From Deltaproteobacteria bacterium RIFCSPHIGHO2_02_FULL_43_33 (GTDB lineage: Bacteria > Desulfobacterota > GWC2-55-46 > UBA9637), in the NCBI GenBank assembly GCA_001798165.1, contig MGRL01000098.1, positions 1 through 35,085 on the forward strand: DNA of 35,085 nt, written 5' to 3'. Both the position numbers and the translations under genes were made by a program. Every line of letters starts with the position of its first letter. The first letter of the stretch is position 1. The notes beneath the pieces were generated by a model. That model was not told where the DNA came from and did no database searches. It saw only the letters and a program-made list of their open reading frames with translations. Below, in pieces: positions 18,065-26,998 of the stretch.

Positions 18065-18834
18065 AGTTTGATATTCTCCTTTTAATCGGATTTTTAATTT
18101 AGTAAATGATTTTTGTGTCAGATTTGGAAATAAACTTGAGGTAGTCAGGGTGGATGAATTTTTGATGAGTATAAGCGCTGCTGCTTTATATCACATTGAT
18201 GAATGCAAGTATTTTGATAGCCGCATTTTCTGCAAATACTATATGCCATGGCAGTCCCTTTTCTTATTCAGGGTTTAATCTTTGAACAATTTGTAATTCC
18301 CTTTATAAGAGGAGTAGTTAGAGTTCCAATAATCAATCATTAAGGAAGCATAAAATGGTTTACCCCGTTAGAGCAGGGTGCCTCGCCCTTCAGGGCTGGG
18401 TCTTTAATTGGGTTTACATCTAACCAGTTATGCCCCCGATAAACGGGGGCGCTACGGATTCTTGAATCACAGGTTTCGCAGCGTTGGGATTTATTCCCGG
18501 CGATATTTTGGCTCTACAAAAAATGTAAACTATCTAATGCTTCGAGTAATACATGACAAAGATTTAAAATTGAGGGGTGTATATTATGTATAAAGCGGAG
18601 CCCATGCTACGCATTTTTTGCTTTTTATTGAGCATTTTTTGTGTTGTTGTGAAAATGGAAAGGATTAGGCGTGTGGATGTTTTGTAGTCTGTGTTGAAGA
18701 GGGTTTTTACTTTATGCCATGGAAGTCCAATTCCTCAGAACGGAGATGGCTGCTATGTATAAGGAAAGGCTTGCCATTATAGGATTTGAGGCGCAAGATT
18801 TGCTTTTCAGAAGGGTTTAAAAAAGGTGTTTTAA

Positions 18835-18975
18835 GAGCTTGTTGAAAAACCCAACAATCTCTGATTACACAGATTAAAGAGCAGGTTACACAGATTAAAA
18901 CTCCTTGAAATATCTGTGTAATCATTTTTTCTAATCTGTGTAATCAAGGCTGTTGATGACTTTTTCAACAGCCTT
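18835..18975. mobile_element. 141-bp MITE-like foldback element, copy 1, flanked by TTAA
   Basis: TTAA-GAGCTTGTTGAAAAA ... TTTTTCAACAGCCTT-TTAA; second copy at 28109-28249 has the same length. Confidence 0.85.
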
Positions 18976-19725
18976 TTAATTATACGATGGGTTGCTTCTA
19001 TGCTTCCGATATTCTCTTGGCGCTATGCCGTATGTTTTTTTAAACGCTCGTTCAAACTGGGTAAAGCTCTTGTAACCAACAGCATAGGCTATCTCTGTGA
19101 TGTTCAAATTGGGTTTTTTGAGCAGTTCAGCGGCATTTTTTACTCGTATATTATTCAGATAGGATATAAAACCCTGCCCAAATCTCTCTTTAAATGACCT
19201 GCAAAGATTAAATTTGTTTATGCCGAGTTTGTTTGCGAGTTTATCAAGGGAAAAATCCTCCATGTAGTTTTCTTCAATATACCAGCCTACGCTGTCCATA
19301 ATAAACTCTTTTCTGTTCCCTGCATGTTCAGATTCAAAGTCAAATTCGCCGCTTGGTCCTTTGAGCAGTTCAGATACCCTCTTCATAAGATAGGTCAGTT
19401 TCATTGGCTTTTTTATGTAATCCGTTATTCCGACCCTGAGCGCCTTAAGCACCATTGTCTCTGTGCTGTAGGCGGTCATCATTATTATAGGCAGGTGTGG
19501 TTTTGTTTGTCGTATGGCTCTTGCCAATTCGAATCCATCATGGTCTGGCAAGGCATAATCAATAAGCGCGAGGTCTATGTGATCTGCGAGTTTTTTTACG
19601 GCCTCAGCGTATCTTGAGGTTTCTATTACATGATATTCCCTCTCAAGATAATCTTTTACCATGGTTCTTATCACTTCATCGTCTTCTACCAGGAGAATGG
19701 ATTTTTTTGTCATATTATCCTCCAC
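18976..19725 (-). CDS. Response regulator with receiver domain and AraC-type HTH
   Basis: ILLVEDDEVIRTMV...LALIDYALPDHDGFELARAIR; C-terminal SLDKLANKLGINKFNLCRSFKERFGQGFISYLNNIR...ITEIAYAVGYKSFTQFERAFKKTYGIAPREYRK. Confidence 0.95.
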   Translation of the reverse strand: MEDNMTKKSILLVEDDEVIRTMVKDYLEREYHVIETSRYAEAVKKLADHIDLALIDYALPDHDGFELARAIRQTKPHLPIIMMTAYSTETMVLKALRVGITDYIKKPMKLTYLMKRVSELLKGPSGEFDFESEHAGNRKEFIMDSVGWYIEENYMEDFSLDKLANKLGINKFNLCRSFKERFGQGFISYLNNIRVKNAAELLKKPNLNITEIAYAVGYKSFTQFERAFKKTYGIAPREYRKHRSNPSYN

Positions 19726-19877
19726 AATGGCTTGCGGGAATAAATAATCAAGCGATAATTTCGTATCTTATGCTAGAGTAAGGGGTCTAAATATAGCATA
19801 TTGAATACAATATTTCTTCAAGAATATTTCTCTGTAAAATAGCGATTGAAACCTCGCTATTTTACTTATCCATCGTT

Positions 19878-20297
19878 ATGCCGTTTATAGAAAAGACAGT
19901 TGCCATAAAGGCTTCTCCTGAAAAGGTCTTTGACCTTATTGCAAGGGTAGAGGATTTTACTAAATATTCAAGCTTAATAAAAGAAATTTCTGCTATTGGG
20001 CCAAAGACATATCACTGGATTGTGAATATACATGGTATTGAGTTTGAATGGGATGGAAGAGTGGTTGAAATGATAAAACCAAGAAAGTTTGTGTGGCAGT
20101 CAATAAAAGGTATTCAAAATTCAGGCTCTTATACATTGGAATCTGTAAAAGACGGCACGAGGGTTACATTTTCTATGGAATACCATCTTCCAAGCGCAAT
20201 TTTGGAAAGGTTGGCAGAAATAATTGCAGGCGGTTTCATGGAAAGAATGGCTTCTGAAATATTGGAGAATGTAAAAAAAGAACTGGAAAATTCTTGA
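19878..20297 (+). CDS. SRPBCC/COQ10-like polyketide cyclase family protein
   Basis: IEKTVAIKASPEKVFDLIARVEDFTKYSSLIKEI...VTFSMEYHLPSAILERLAEIIAGGFMERM. Confidence 0.8.
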   Translation: MPFIEKTVAIKASPEKVFDLIARVEDFTKYSSLIKEISAIGPKTYHWIVNIHGIEFEWDGRVVEMIKPRKFVWQSIKGIQNSGSYTLESVKDGTRVTFSMEYHLPSAILERLAEIIAGGFMERMASEILENVKKELENS

Positions 20298-20302
20298 TGA
20301 CT

Positions 20303-20349
20303 TTCTCACACTCTTTTGATAATCTCTTTTAAATACATGGGTGTGAGAA
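20303..20349. promoter_or_regulatory. Hairpin upstream of thrC
   Basis: TTCTCACAC (20303-20311) pairs with GTGTGAGAA (20341-20349). Confidence 0.35.
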
Positions 20350-20418
20350 GTAGGAGGGGAAGGATTTTGCCATACTCCACTTTCCATCTTCTACACCACA
20401 TCATTTTGGAGGGCATCT

Positions 20419-21489
20419 GTGCAGGCAATAAAGACACGCAATTGGAATGGAATAGTCAGGGAGTTTCAAGAATTTCTCCCGAAGGTAAAAGATGACTCTA
20501 TAGTTACCTTGAGGGAAGGCAATACACCATTGATAGAGGCATTAAATATGGGTGCGTTGTTCGGGAATGGATTAAAAATATTCCTTAAATACGAAGGCTT
20601 GAACCCAACCGGCTCTTTCAAAGACAGGGGTATGACTATGGCGGTATCAAAGGCCAATGAAGACGGTTCCCATGCCATAATATGCGCCTCAACAGGCAAT
20701 ACCTCAGCCGCAGCAGCAGCGTATGCAGTAAGGGGGGGATTAAGGGCCTATGTCCTGATACCCGAAGGCAAGATTGCGCTTGGCAAGTTGTCCCAGGCAA
20801 TGATGCACGGCGCAAAGGTTGTTCAGGTGCAGGGTAATTTTGATGAGGCGTTGACAATCGTAAAAGAGGTCTCCAAGGCATACCCTGTAACCTTGGTTAA
20901 TTCAATAAACCCTTACAGGCTTGAAGGGCAGAAGACAGCAGCATTTGAGATATGCAATCAGCTTGGCTTTGCGCCAAGGTATCATTTTCTGCCGGTAGGA
21001 AACGCCGGCAATATAACTGCTTACTGGAGGGGATATAAGGAATTTAAGGAAAAGGGGATAATAGAAAATCTTCCGAAGATGATGGGATTTGAGGCAGAGG
21101 GCGCAGCGCCTATTGTAAAAGGCCACCCAATAAAAAACCCGGAGACAGTTGCCTCTGCTATCAGAATAGGCAATCCTTCAAGTTGGGAGGCAGCAGTAAA
21201 GGCAAGGGATGAATCCGGCGGCGTGATAGACATGGTGTCTGACGATGAAATCATTTATGCGTATAAGCTCCTTGCAAAAGAAGGTGTATTCTGTGAACCT
21301 GCATCTGCCGCATCTTTGGCAGGTGTGATAAAGATGCACAAAAGAGATATTTTCAAGAACGGAGATACGATTGTCTGCACATTGACAGGGCATGGGCTTA
21401 AGGATCCGGACACAGCAATAAAGTCAAGTGATAAACCCATTACAGTGCCTCCAGAATTAGATAAGGTAGTCAAAGTGTTGGGGTTTTAA
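20419..21489 (+). CDS. thrC: Threonine synthase
   Basis: GTG start; LREGNTPLIEA, KYEGLNPTGSFKDRGMTMAVSKA, ICASTGNTSAAAAAYA, LPVGNAGNITAYWRGYKE. Confidence 0.96.
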   Translation: MQAIKTRNWNGIVREFQEFLPKVKDDSIVTLREGNTPLIEALNMGALFGNGLKIFLKYEGLNPTGSFKDRGMTMAVSKANEDGSHAIICASTGNTSAAAAAYAVRGGLRAYVLIPEGKIALGKLSQAMMHGAKVVQVQGNFDEALTIVKEVSKAYPVTLVNSINPYRLEGQKTAAFEICNQLGFAPRYHFLPVGNAGNITAYWRGYKEFKEKGIIENLPKMMGFEAEGAAPIVKGHPIKNPETVASAIRIGNPSSWEAAVKARDESGGVIDMVSDDEIIYAYKLLAKEGVFCEPASAASLAGVIKMHKRDIFKNGDTIVCTLTGHGLKDPDTAIKSSDKPITVPPELDKVVKVLGF

Positions 21490-21491
21490 AT

Positions 21492-22682
21492 ATGAAATTT
21501 GTAATCTTAATAGGCGATGGGATGTCTGATTATCCCATTAAAGAATTGGGTGACAAAACGCCGCTCCATGCAGCCAGGACGCCCAATATGGATATGCTTG
21601 CGCAGAAGGGTTCTATCGGCCTTGTTCAGAATGTGCCTGACGGCTATTCACCAGGCAGTGATGTGGCTATTATGAGTGTTCTTGGCTACAATCCGGCGCA
21701 ATATTATACAGGCAGGTCTCCGTTAGAGGCTGCAAGCATTGGTGTAAAATTGGCGGCTGACGACCTTGCCGTTCGGTGCAACCTGGTTACTTTGGGCCAG
21801 CAGGACGGCAAGGTTTTTATGGATGATTTCAGCGCTGACCATATTACTACTGATGAGGCAAGGGAGATTATTATTGATGTTGACAAGGAATTGGGCGATA
21901 AAATAATAAGATTTTATCCTGGCGTAAGCTACAGGCATTTGATGGTATGGAGCGGCGGCCCGAACGGCCTTGAGACAACGCCGCCCCATGATATATCCGG
22001 CAAAGAGATAAAAGACTATTTGCCAAAAGGCAAAGGCGCGCAGAAATTTATTCAACTTATGAATGCCTCGCAGATGCTTCTCAAAGAGCATCCGGTAAAT
22101 GTGAAACGGGAAGAAGAAGGCCACAAGCCTGCAAATTCCATCTGGCTATGGGGGCAGGGGAGGATGCCGAAACTGCCGACCATGAAAGAGAAGTTCGGCA
22201 TTGAAGGCTCTATTATATCAGCAGTTGATTTGCTGAAAGGGCTTGGTATATATGCCGGCTTAAGGGTTGTGAATGTGCCTGGGGCAACAGGCTATGTTGA
22301 TACAAATTACAGAGGCAAGGCAGAATATGCCTTAAAAGAGCTTGAGACAAGGGATTTTGTATGTGTGCATGTAGAGGCGCCTGATGAGGCGGGCCACAAC
22401 GGCGATTTAAAGAATAAGATAAAGGCCATTGAGGATTTTGATAAAGAGGTTGTCGGCAGAGTGCTTGATGGATTGTCTCAATTTAAACAATACAGAATTC
22501 TTGTGCTTCCCGACCACCCCACGCCTATAGCGAAAAAAACCCATACCAGAGACCCTGTGCCATTTGCCCTGTATCCTTCCAATGATAGTCATGGCAAGGC
22601 ATACACAGAAGCAGATGCAAAGGCAAGCGGCCTGTTTATAGAAAAAGGATATAAGCTCATAGAGAGGCTTTTTGAGAGGTGA
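21492..22682 (+). CDS. Cofactor-independent phosphoglycerate mutase family (ApgM-like; proposed homoserine kinase next to thrC)
   Basis: MKFVILIGDGMSDYPIKELGDKTPLHAARTPNMDMLAQKG...SPGSDVAIMSVLGYNPAQYYTGRSPLEAASIGV, VEAPDEAGHNGD. Confidence 0.9.
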   Translation: MKFVILIGDGMSDYPIKELGDKTPLHAARTPNMDMLAQKGSIGLVQNVPDGYSPGSDVAIMSVLGYNPAQYYTGRSPLEAASIGVKLAADDLAVRCNLVTLGQQDGKVFMDDFSADHITTDEAREIIIDVDKELGDKIIRFYPGVSYRHLMVWSGGPNGLETTPPHDISGKEIKDYLPKGKGAQKFIQLMNASQMLLKEHPVNVKREEEGHKPANSIWLWGQGRMPKLPTMKEKFGIEGSIISAVDLLKGLGIYAGLRVVNVPGATGYVDTNYRGKAEYALKELETRDFVCVHVEAPDEAGHNGDLKNKIKAIEDFDKEVVGRVLDGLSQFKQYRILVLPDHPTPIAKKTHTRDPVPFALYPSNDSHGKAYTEADAKASGLFIEKGYKLIERLFER

Positions 22683-22710
22683 TGAAAAGCCCTGTATGAA
22701 AGAAGTGCAT

Positions 22711-22908
22711 ATGCGAGCCACTATAACCATAGGAAAAGATATGCTTGACAGCATACTCAGGGAAACACACGCAAAAAGCAAGACTTCTGCTGTAAAAATA
22801 GTTATAGATGACTATTTGCGAAGAAAAAAAATAGAGAAGATAAAATCAATGAAAGGCAAACTTGAATTTGACAAATCTGCTGAAGAGATAAGGCATTATG
22901 AAAGGTGA
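22711..22908 (+). CDS. VapB-type antitoxin
   Basis: MRATITIGKDMLDSILRETHAKSKTSAVKIVIDDYLRRKKIEKIKSMKGKLEF, ribbon-helix-helix-like. Confidence 0.75.
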   Translation: MRATITIGKDMLDSILRETHAKSKTSAVKIVIDDYLRRKKIEKIKSMKGKLEFDKSAEEIRHYER

Positions 22909-22939
22909 GAAGGTCTTAATAGACAGCAAAAGTTTTTGA
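22898..22939 (+). pseudogene. Truncated VapC toxin start
   Basis: MKGEKVLIDSKSF*; MKGEKVLID(T/S) matches a PIN-domain N-terminus, then stops beside a repeat element. Confidence 0.6.
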
Positions 22940-22960
22940 GGCTTGAGCATGCACAGCGAG

Positions 22961-23067
22961 TTGTAGTTTGCCGATTTATCGGCGATTGTAAGTCAAACCT
23001 TCAGGTTTGAGTTTTTCACGGCTAAAGCCTTGAGTTACAATGCGCCCAATAAATTGGGCAACTACAC
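22961..23067. repeat. TTGTAGT...ACTACA element, copy 2, with extra nested hairpins
   Basis: TTGTAGTTTGCCGATTTATCGGC ... TCAAACCTTCAGGTTTGA ... GCGCCCAATAAATTGGGCAACTACA. Confidence 0.75.
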
Positions 23068-23281
23068 ATAAGAGTCTGAAAGGCTCAACTTGTATAATGA
23101 GCAGGAAGAATGGATGATTACAGCAGTTGGCAGATAAAATTAAGCGGGTTGTATATTGCAAGACCCTCTCACCTCTCGCTCACCCTCTCTTGTTATAGGC
23201 GGGCTTGACCATGCTATATTTGTCATTGACAAAAATGAAAATTTGAATAAGAATATCTCCGGGTTAATAAAGGAGGTAATT

Positions 23282-23473
23282 ATGAGAAGGAATTATGCAT
23301 TCATAGAAGGTATGTCCTCTGTTTTGGATATTGATGCAACTCTTGACGTGTCCAATATAGTCTCGCTTACAAGAACAGACTTGCAATCTTTGGGAGCGGA
23401 CTGGAAGATGGTTGGACAGGATTTACTTGACGCTATAGCAAAATACGAAAAGAATCTTCATGGCGAACCATAA
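23282..23473 (+). CDS. Small hypothetical protein preceding a DUF2335 gene
   Basis: MRRNYAFIEGMSSVLDIDATLDVSNIVSLTRTDLQSLGADWKMVGQDLLDAIAKYEKNLHGEP after AGGAGG; overlaps the next ORF. Confidence 0.6.
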   Translation: MRRNYAFIEGMSSVLDIDATLDVSNIVSLTRTDLQSLGADWKMVGQDLLDAIAKYEKNLHGEP

Positions 23474-23876
23474 TAAAAATCTAACGAAAACAAACCCGCC
23501 AAGCGGACAAGTAATACAAACCATTCAACAATTTACAGGGCCTCTGCCACATCCTGAAATTTTAGCTCATTACAATCAAATAGTTCCAGACGCTGCTAAT
23601 CGTATTATTTGTATGGCCGAGCAACAAGCATCTCACCGCCAACATATTGAAAAAACCATGATTGAAACAGAGACAGGATTGCGTAAGAAGGGACAGTGGT
23701 TCGGCTTTACACTTGGTATCATAGGATTAATAGGTGGAATTGTTTGTGTATTACTCGATAAACCCTGGGGTGCAGCTATAAGCGGAGCAAGTTTGGTAAG
23801 CCTTGTGTCCGTTTTTGTATTTGGGAGAAAAAAACAAAAGGTTGCCCAAGTTGAGACCCCTGAAAAATCTATTTAG
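23460..23876 (+). CDS. DUF2335-type membrane protein
   Basis: FTGPLPHPEILAHYNQIVPDAANRIICMAEQQASHRQHIE plus two TM segments. Confidence 0.8.
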   Translation: MANHNKNLTKTNPPSGQVIQTIQQFTGPLPHPEILAHYNQIVPDAANRIICMAEQQASHRQHIEKTMIETETGLRKKGQWFGFTLGIIGLIGGIVCVLLDKPWGAAISGASLVSLVSVFVFGRKKQKVAQVETPEKSI

Positions 23877-24224
23877 GTTTTTTTCTTTTATTCCCCCTCA
23901 TGAAAGAATTGCCCCCTCGTATGTATAATTTAAGAGCTTTAAATTCGCAAACATGAATACTGGTACTAAAAAATTTTGGTATCTCCCTAATTCTGGGGAC
24001 ACCATACTTAATTTTTGGCATTGATGACAAAAAGGTTTTTGAGGTCAATTCTTTACATTCTTTACATCGATAAAATAGGCTTTAAAATGCTATAGGCTTC
24101 ATATAGCAATGCCGTGCAATTTACCACATAACCTATCGCGGCAATAAATGAAAAGAATCGCCATTGAAAATTCGTCTCTAATTTTATCCTTGCAAAATGA
24201 AACTGCTTGTTTTAAAATGCAAGC

Positions 24225-25385
24225 ATGATATTAGAGAGGGAACTAAAAAAGGCAGTCATAGCCTTCCTTGGCAGATACCCTGTAGTGGGATTGATTGGCT
24301 GTCGTCAGGTTGGTAAAACCACCCTTGCCAAAATAATTGCAAAGGCACTAAGGAAAAGGGTTGTTTACCTTGATATTGAATTGCCTTCGGATCTGAGTAA
24401 ACTGCAAGAACCTGAATTATATTTAAACCAATTCACTGACTGCCTCGTGATTATTGATGAGATACAGCGTATGCCTGCGCTTTTTCCGCTTATACGGGCT
24501 ATGGTAGATAAAAAAAGGGTTGGGGGGAGATTCCTTATTTTGGGTTCAGCCTCGCCGCAGTTGATTAAACATTCTTCAGAAAGCCTTGCAGGCCGCATAA
24601 TCTATCACGAGTTAAAACCCTTTGCCCTGAAGGAAATAGGATATGATAACCTTAACGCCTTATGGTTAAGGGGAGGTTTCCCCAATAGCTACCTTGCAAA
24701 AGATTCCAATGATAGCTTTATCTGGCGGGAGTCGTTTATCAGGACATATCTTGAAAGGGATATACCGCAGCTCGGCATCCATGTGCCGTCAATAAATTTA
24801 CGGAGATTCTGGACAATGGTTGCGCATATGCACGGACAACTCTGGAATGCAAGCAAGATTGCAAGTGGGCTTGGACTTTCAGCGCCGACAGTCCGACATT
24901 ATCTTGACATCCTTGAAGAAACATTTATAGTGAGACAACTTCAGCCTTACCATTTAAATATCAAGAAAAGGCTGATAAAATCACCAAAGGTCTATATCCG
25001 GGATTCGGGTTTTTTACATGCCTTGTTAATGGTAAAAACATTTGATGATTTGCAGGCGCATCCTGTTGTTGGCAGTTCATGGGAAGGGTTTGTTATTGAA
25101 CAGATAGCAGGAATCTTGCCCGAAAATACACCTCTTTATTTTTATAGAACAGGCGCTGGCGCTGAAGTTGATTTATTGGTCTTTGACAGGAAGAATAGAC
25201 CCATAGCAATAGAGGTTAAATATTCCTTGAGCCCGAAGGCGGAAAAGGGATTTTGGATGGCATGTGAAGACCTGTCATGCAAAAAGGGGTTTATTATTTA
25301 TCCGGGTAAAGAATCTTATCCTGTAGGGCGAAATATCATGGCATTGCCTGTTAAGGAAATTTCAAAGATTGCGAAGGAATTTTGA
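24225..25385 (+). CDS. AAA ATPase with DUF4143 domain
   Basis: [19 protein letters not shown] (Walker A), [23 protein letters not shown] (Walker B), C-terminal [21 protein letters not shown]. Confidence 0.92.
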   Translation: MILERELKKAVIAFLGRYPVVGLIGCRQVGKTTLAKIIAKALRKRVVYLDIELPSDLSKLQEPELYLNQFTDCLVIIDEIQRMPALFPLIRAMVDKKRVGGRFLILGSASPQLIKHSSESLAGRIIYHELKPFALKEIGYDNLNALWLRGGFPNSYLAKDSNDSFIWRESFIRTYLERDIPQLGIHVPSINLRRFWTMVAHMHGQLWNASKIASGLGLSAPTVRHYLDILEETFIVRQLQPYHLNIKKRLIKSPKVYIRDSGFLHALLMVKTFDDLQAHPVVGSSWEGFVIEQIAGILPENTPLYFYRTGAGAEVDLLVFDRKNRPIAIEVKYSLSPKAEKGFWMACEDLSCKKGFIIYPGKESYPVGRNIMALPVKEISKIAKEF

Positions 25386-25753
25386 GTGGCAATAAAGAAA
25401 TTGGATTGCGCATGTCTGCAAACTCTGCTATCAATATAAAAAAATCCGATATTGAGATAGAATTTTATCGGAGTTCCGGTCCCGGCGGCCAGCACAAGAA
25501 TAAAACCGCCACCGCTGTCCGCATTAGGCATATCCCGACAGGGATTGTTGCGCAGGCGTCAGAGAGACGTTCCCAGCATCTTAACAAGGAAGTTGCAATG
25601 GAGAGGCTTAAAAAGGCCATTGCAAAGTTGTATTATAAACCTAAAAAACGTATCCAAACCAAGATTTCAATATCGCAGAAGAAGAAACGGCTTGACGAAA
25701 AAAAGAAGATTGCGATAAAGAAGACATTGAGAAAGATTAGAGAGGAGGGTTGA
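25382..25753 (+). CDS. Peptide chain release factor-like protein (GGQ domain, basic tail)
   Basis: [52 protein letters not shown] and Lys/Arg-rich C-terminus. Confidence 0.85.
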   Translation: MSGNKEIGLRMSANSAINIKKSDIEIEFYRSSGPGGQHKNKTATAVRIRHIPTGIVAQASERRSQHLNKEVAMERLKKAIAKLYYKPKKRIQTKISISQKKKRLDEKKKIAIKKTLRKIREEG

Positions 25754-25754
25754 A

Positions 25755-26378
25755 ATGAAAGAGTCAAAGTGTCAGAGAGTCAGAGAGTCAGAGGTAAGAG
25801 GGAGTTGGATCATGGGTCAGGGGGCAAGGGTCAGATTTTTCTTGTCTCTTGCCCCTTGCCTCTTGCCCCTTATTTTACTCTTCACTGTATTAACCGCCTG
25901 TGGCAAGAAAGAGGAGCCGGTAAAAGAAGAAACTCAAACTTCAGTAGTTGAAAAAAAGGCAGAGGTAGCGCCGTCTGCTGAAAATATTCCTGCTGAATTT
26001 GCAGAGGCATATAAAGGAGTAGTTGTCGTATCGCAAGTAGAAGGAGTTGACTGGCAGAAAGGGGTAATAACCGCAATTGGCCGCGGTCTGCCGCCGCAGC
26101 ACATCACAAACCCAGGCCAGGCCAAAATCCTTGCTATGCGCGCTGCAAAGGTTGAGGGATACAAGGCGCTCCTTGAAACAATTCTGCAGATGAAGACGCC
26201 TCCTGACAAGGGCATGAAAGAATACCTTAACGAGAAGCACATAGAAATAACCCGCATAGAAGGCTTTGTTAAAGGTGCAAGGGTGGTTAAAGAAGAATAT
26301 AAGGATGACGGCAGCGCTGAGGTTACTCTGGAGGCTCCGATAGCAGGAGGAAGCGGTTTGGTAGCGGTGCTTAGATAG
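25755..26378 (+). CDS. LPP20-like lipoprotein; start probably Met 25812
   Basis: MGQGARVRFFLSLAPCLLPLILLFTVLTAC lipoprotein signal; ITAIGRGLPPQHITNPGQAKILAMRAAKVEGYKALLETI. Confidence 0.75.
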   Translation: MKESKCQRVRESEVRGSWIMGQGARVRFFLSLAPCLLPLILLFTVLTACGKKEEPVKEETQTSVVEKKAEVAPSAENIPAEFAEAYKGVVVVSQVEGVDWQKGVITAIGRGLPPQHITNPGQAKILAMRAAKVEGYKALLETILQMKTPPDKGMKEYLNEKHIEITRIEGFVKGARVVKEEYKDDGSAEVTLEAPIAGGSGLVAVLR

Positions 26379-26530
26379 TACCAAACACTCATGAGCCTTT
26401 GCCTCACAAAGGGGCATGAAAATACAACCCCTTCTGACCTCCCCTTTAAATAAAGGGGAAGAACTAACTGATTTTTCCACCTCTTTGCTAAAGAGGGGAA
26501 GGTGGAGTTAAGGTATTTTGGAGCAAATAT

Positions 26531-26998
26531 ATGATGACATTGATTAGATTCCTACACCTCCTTTCCTTAGTTGCCTGGCTTGGTGGCATGATATTTTTCT
26601 CATTCATTGCTGCGCCGAGCATATTTAAGATTTTGCCCAGAGAGACCGCAGGCGATGTGGTGGGAGACATATTTCCCAAATACTGGATGATCGGCTATAT
26701 TTGCAGCATCACAGCCGTTGCAACGATAATGATATTGTCTTTTCAGGAAAAGGCTTACCCCTGGGCAAGAATTGGTTTGTTGGTTTTGATGACCGCGCTT
26801 GTGTTTTATGCCGGTAAGGTAATCGGCAAGAATGCAATGGAGGTCAAGGTGCAAATTCGTGCAACAGAAGACCAAACACAAAAAGAGGCATTGAGGTTCA
26901 AGTTTAAGGCCATTCACAGAAACTCAATGATAATGAATGTTGTGATTCTGATATTAGGGATAGTAGTTATACTTCTTACTGCCTATGCTCTCCGTTAG
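26531..26998 (+). CDS. DUF4149/CopD-like membrane protein
   Basis: FLHLLSLVAWLGGMIFFSFIAAPSIFKILPRETAGDVVGDIFPKYW plus TM segments. Confidence 0.75.
   Translation: MMTLIRFLHLLSLVAWLGGMIFFSFIAAPSIFKILPRETAGDVVGDIFPKYWMIGYICSITAVATIMILSFQEKAYPWARIGLLVLMTALVFYAGKVIGKNAMEVKVQIRATEDQTQKEALRFKFKAIHRNSMIMNVVILILGIVVILLTAYALR

Noticed and set aside
18100-18830. Possible degraded gene in the long intergenic region (for example ORF 18408-18593)
   Set aside because: Includes palindromes such as GCCCCCGATAAACGGGGGC and short spurious ORFs; no coherent protein similarity recognised.
22407-22781. Minus-strand ORF 124 aa across the apgM/vapB junction
   Set aside because: Antisense to two well-supported genes.
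23989-24016. AATTCTGGGGACACCATACTTAATTTTT as remnant of a REP/Y1 transposase locus
   Set aside because: I think this motif is seen near Y1-type transposases, but no transposase or inverted partner is visible here, so not claimed as a mobile element.
25765-25800. GTCAGAGAGTCAGAGAGTCAGAGG as CRISPR or regulatory tandem
   Set aside because: Short simple repeat without spacers; discussed only as part of the lipoprotein 5' region.
25934-26480. Two long minus-strand ORFs (157 and 179 aa)
   Set aside because: Overlap each other and lie antisense to the LPP20-like lipoprotein; composition looks like shadow translation.
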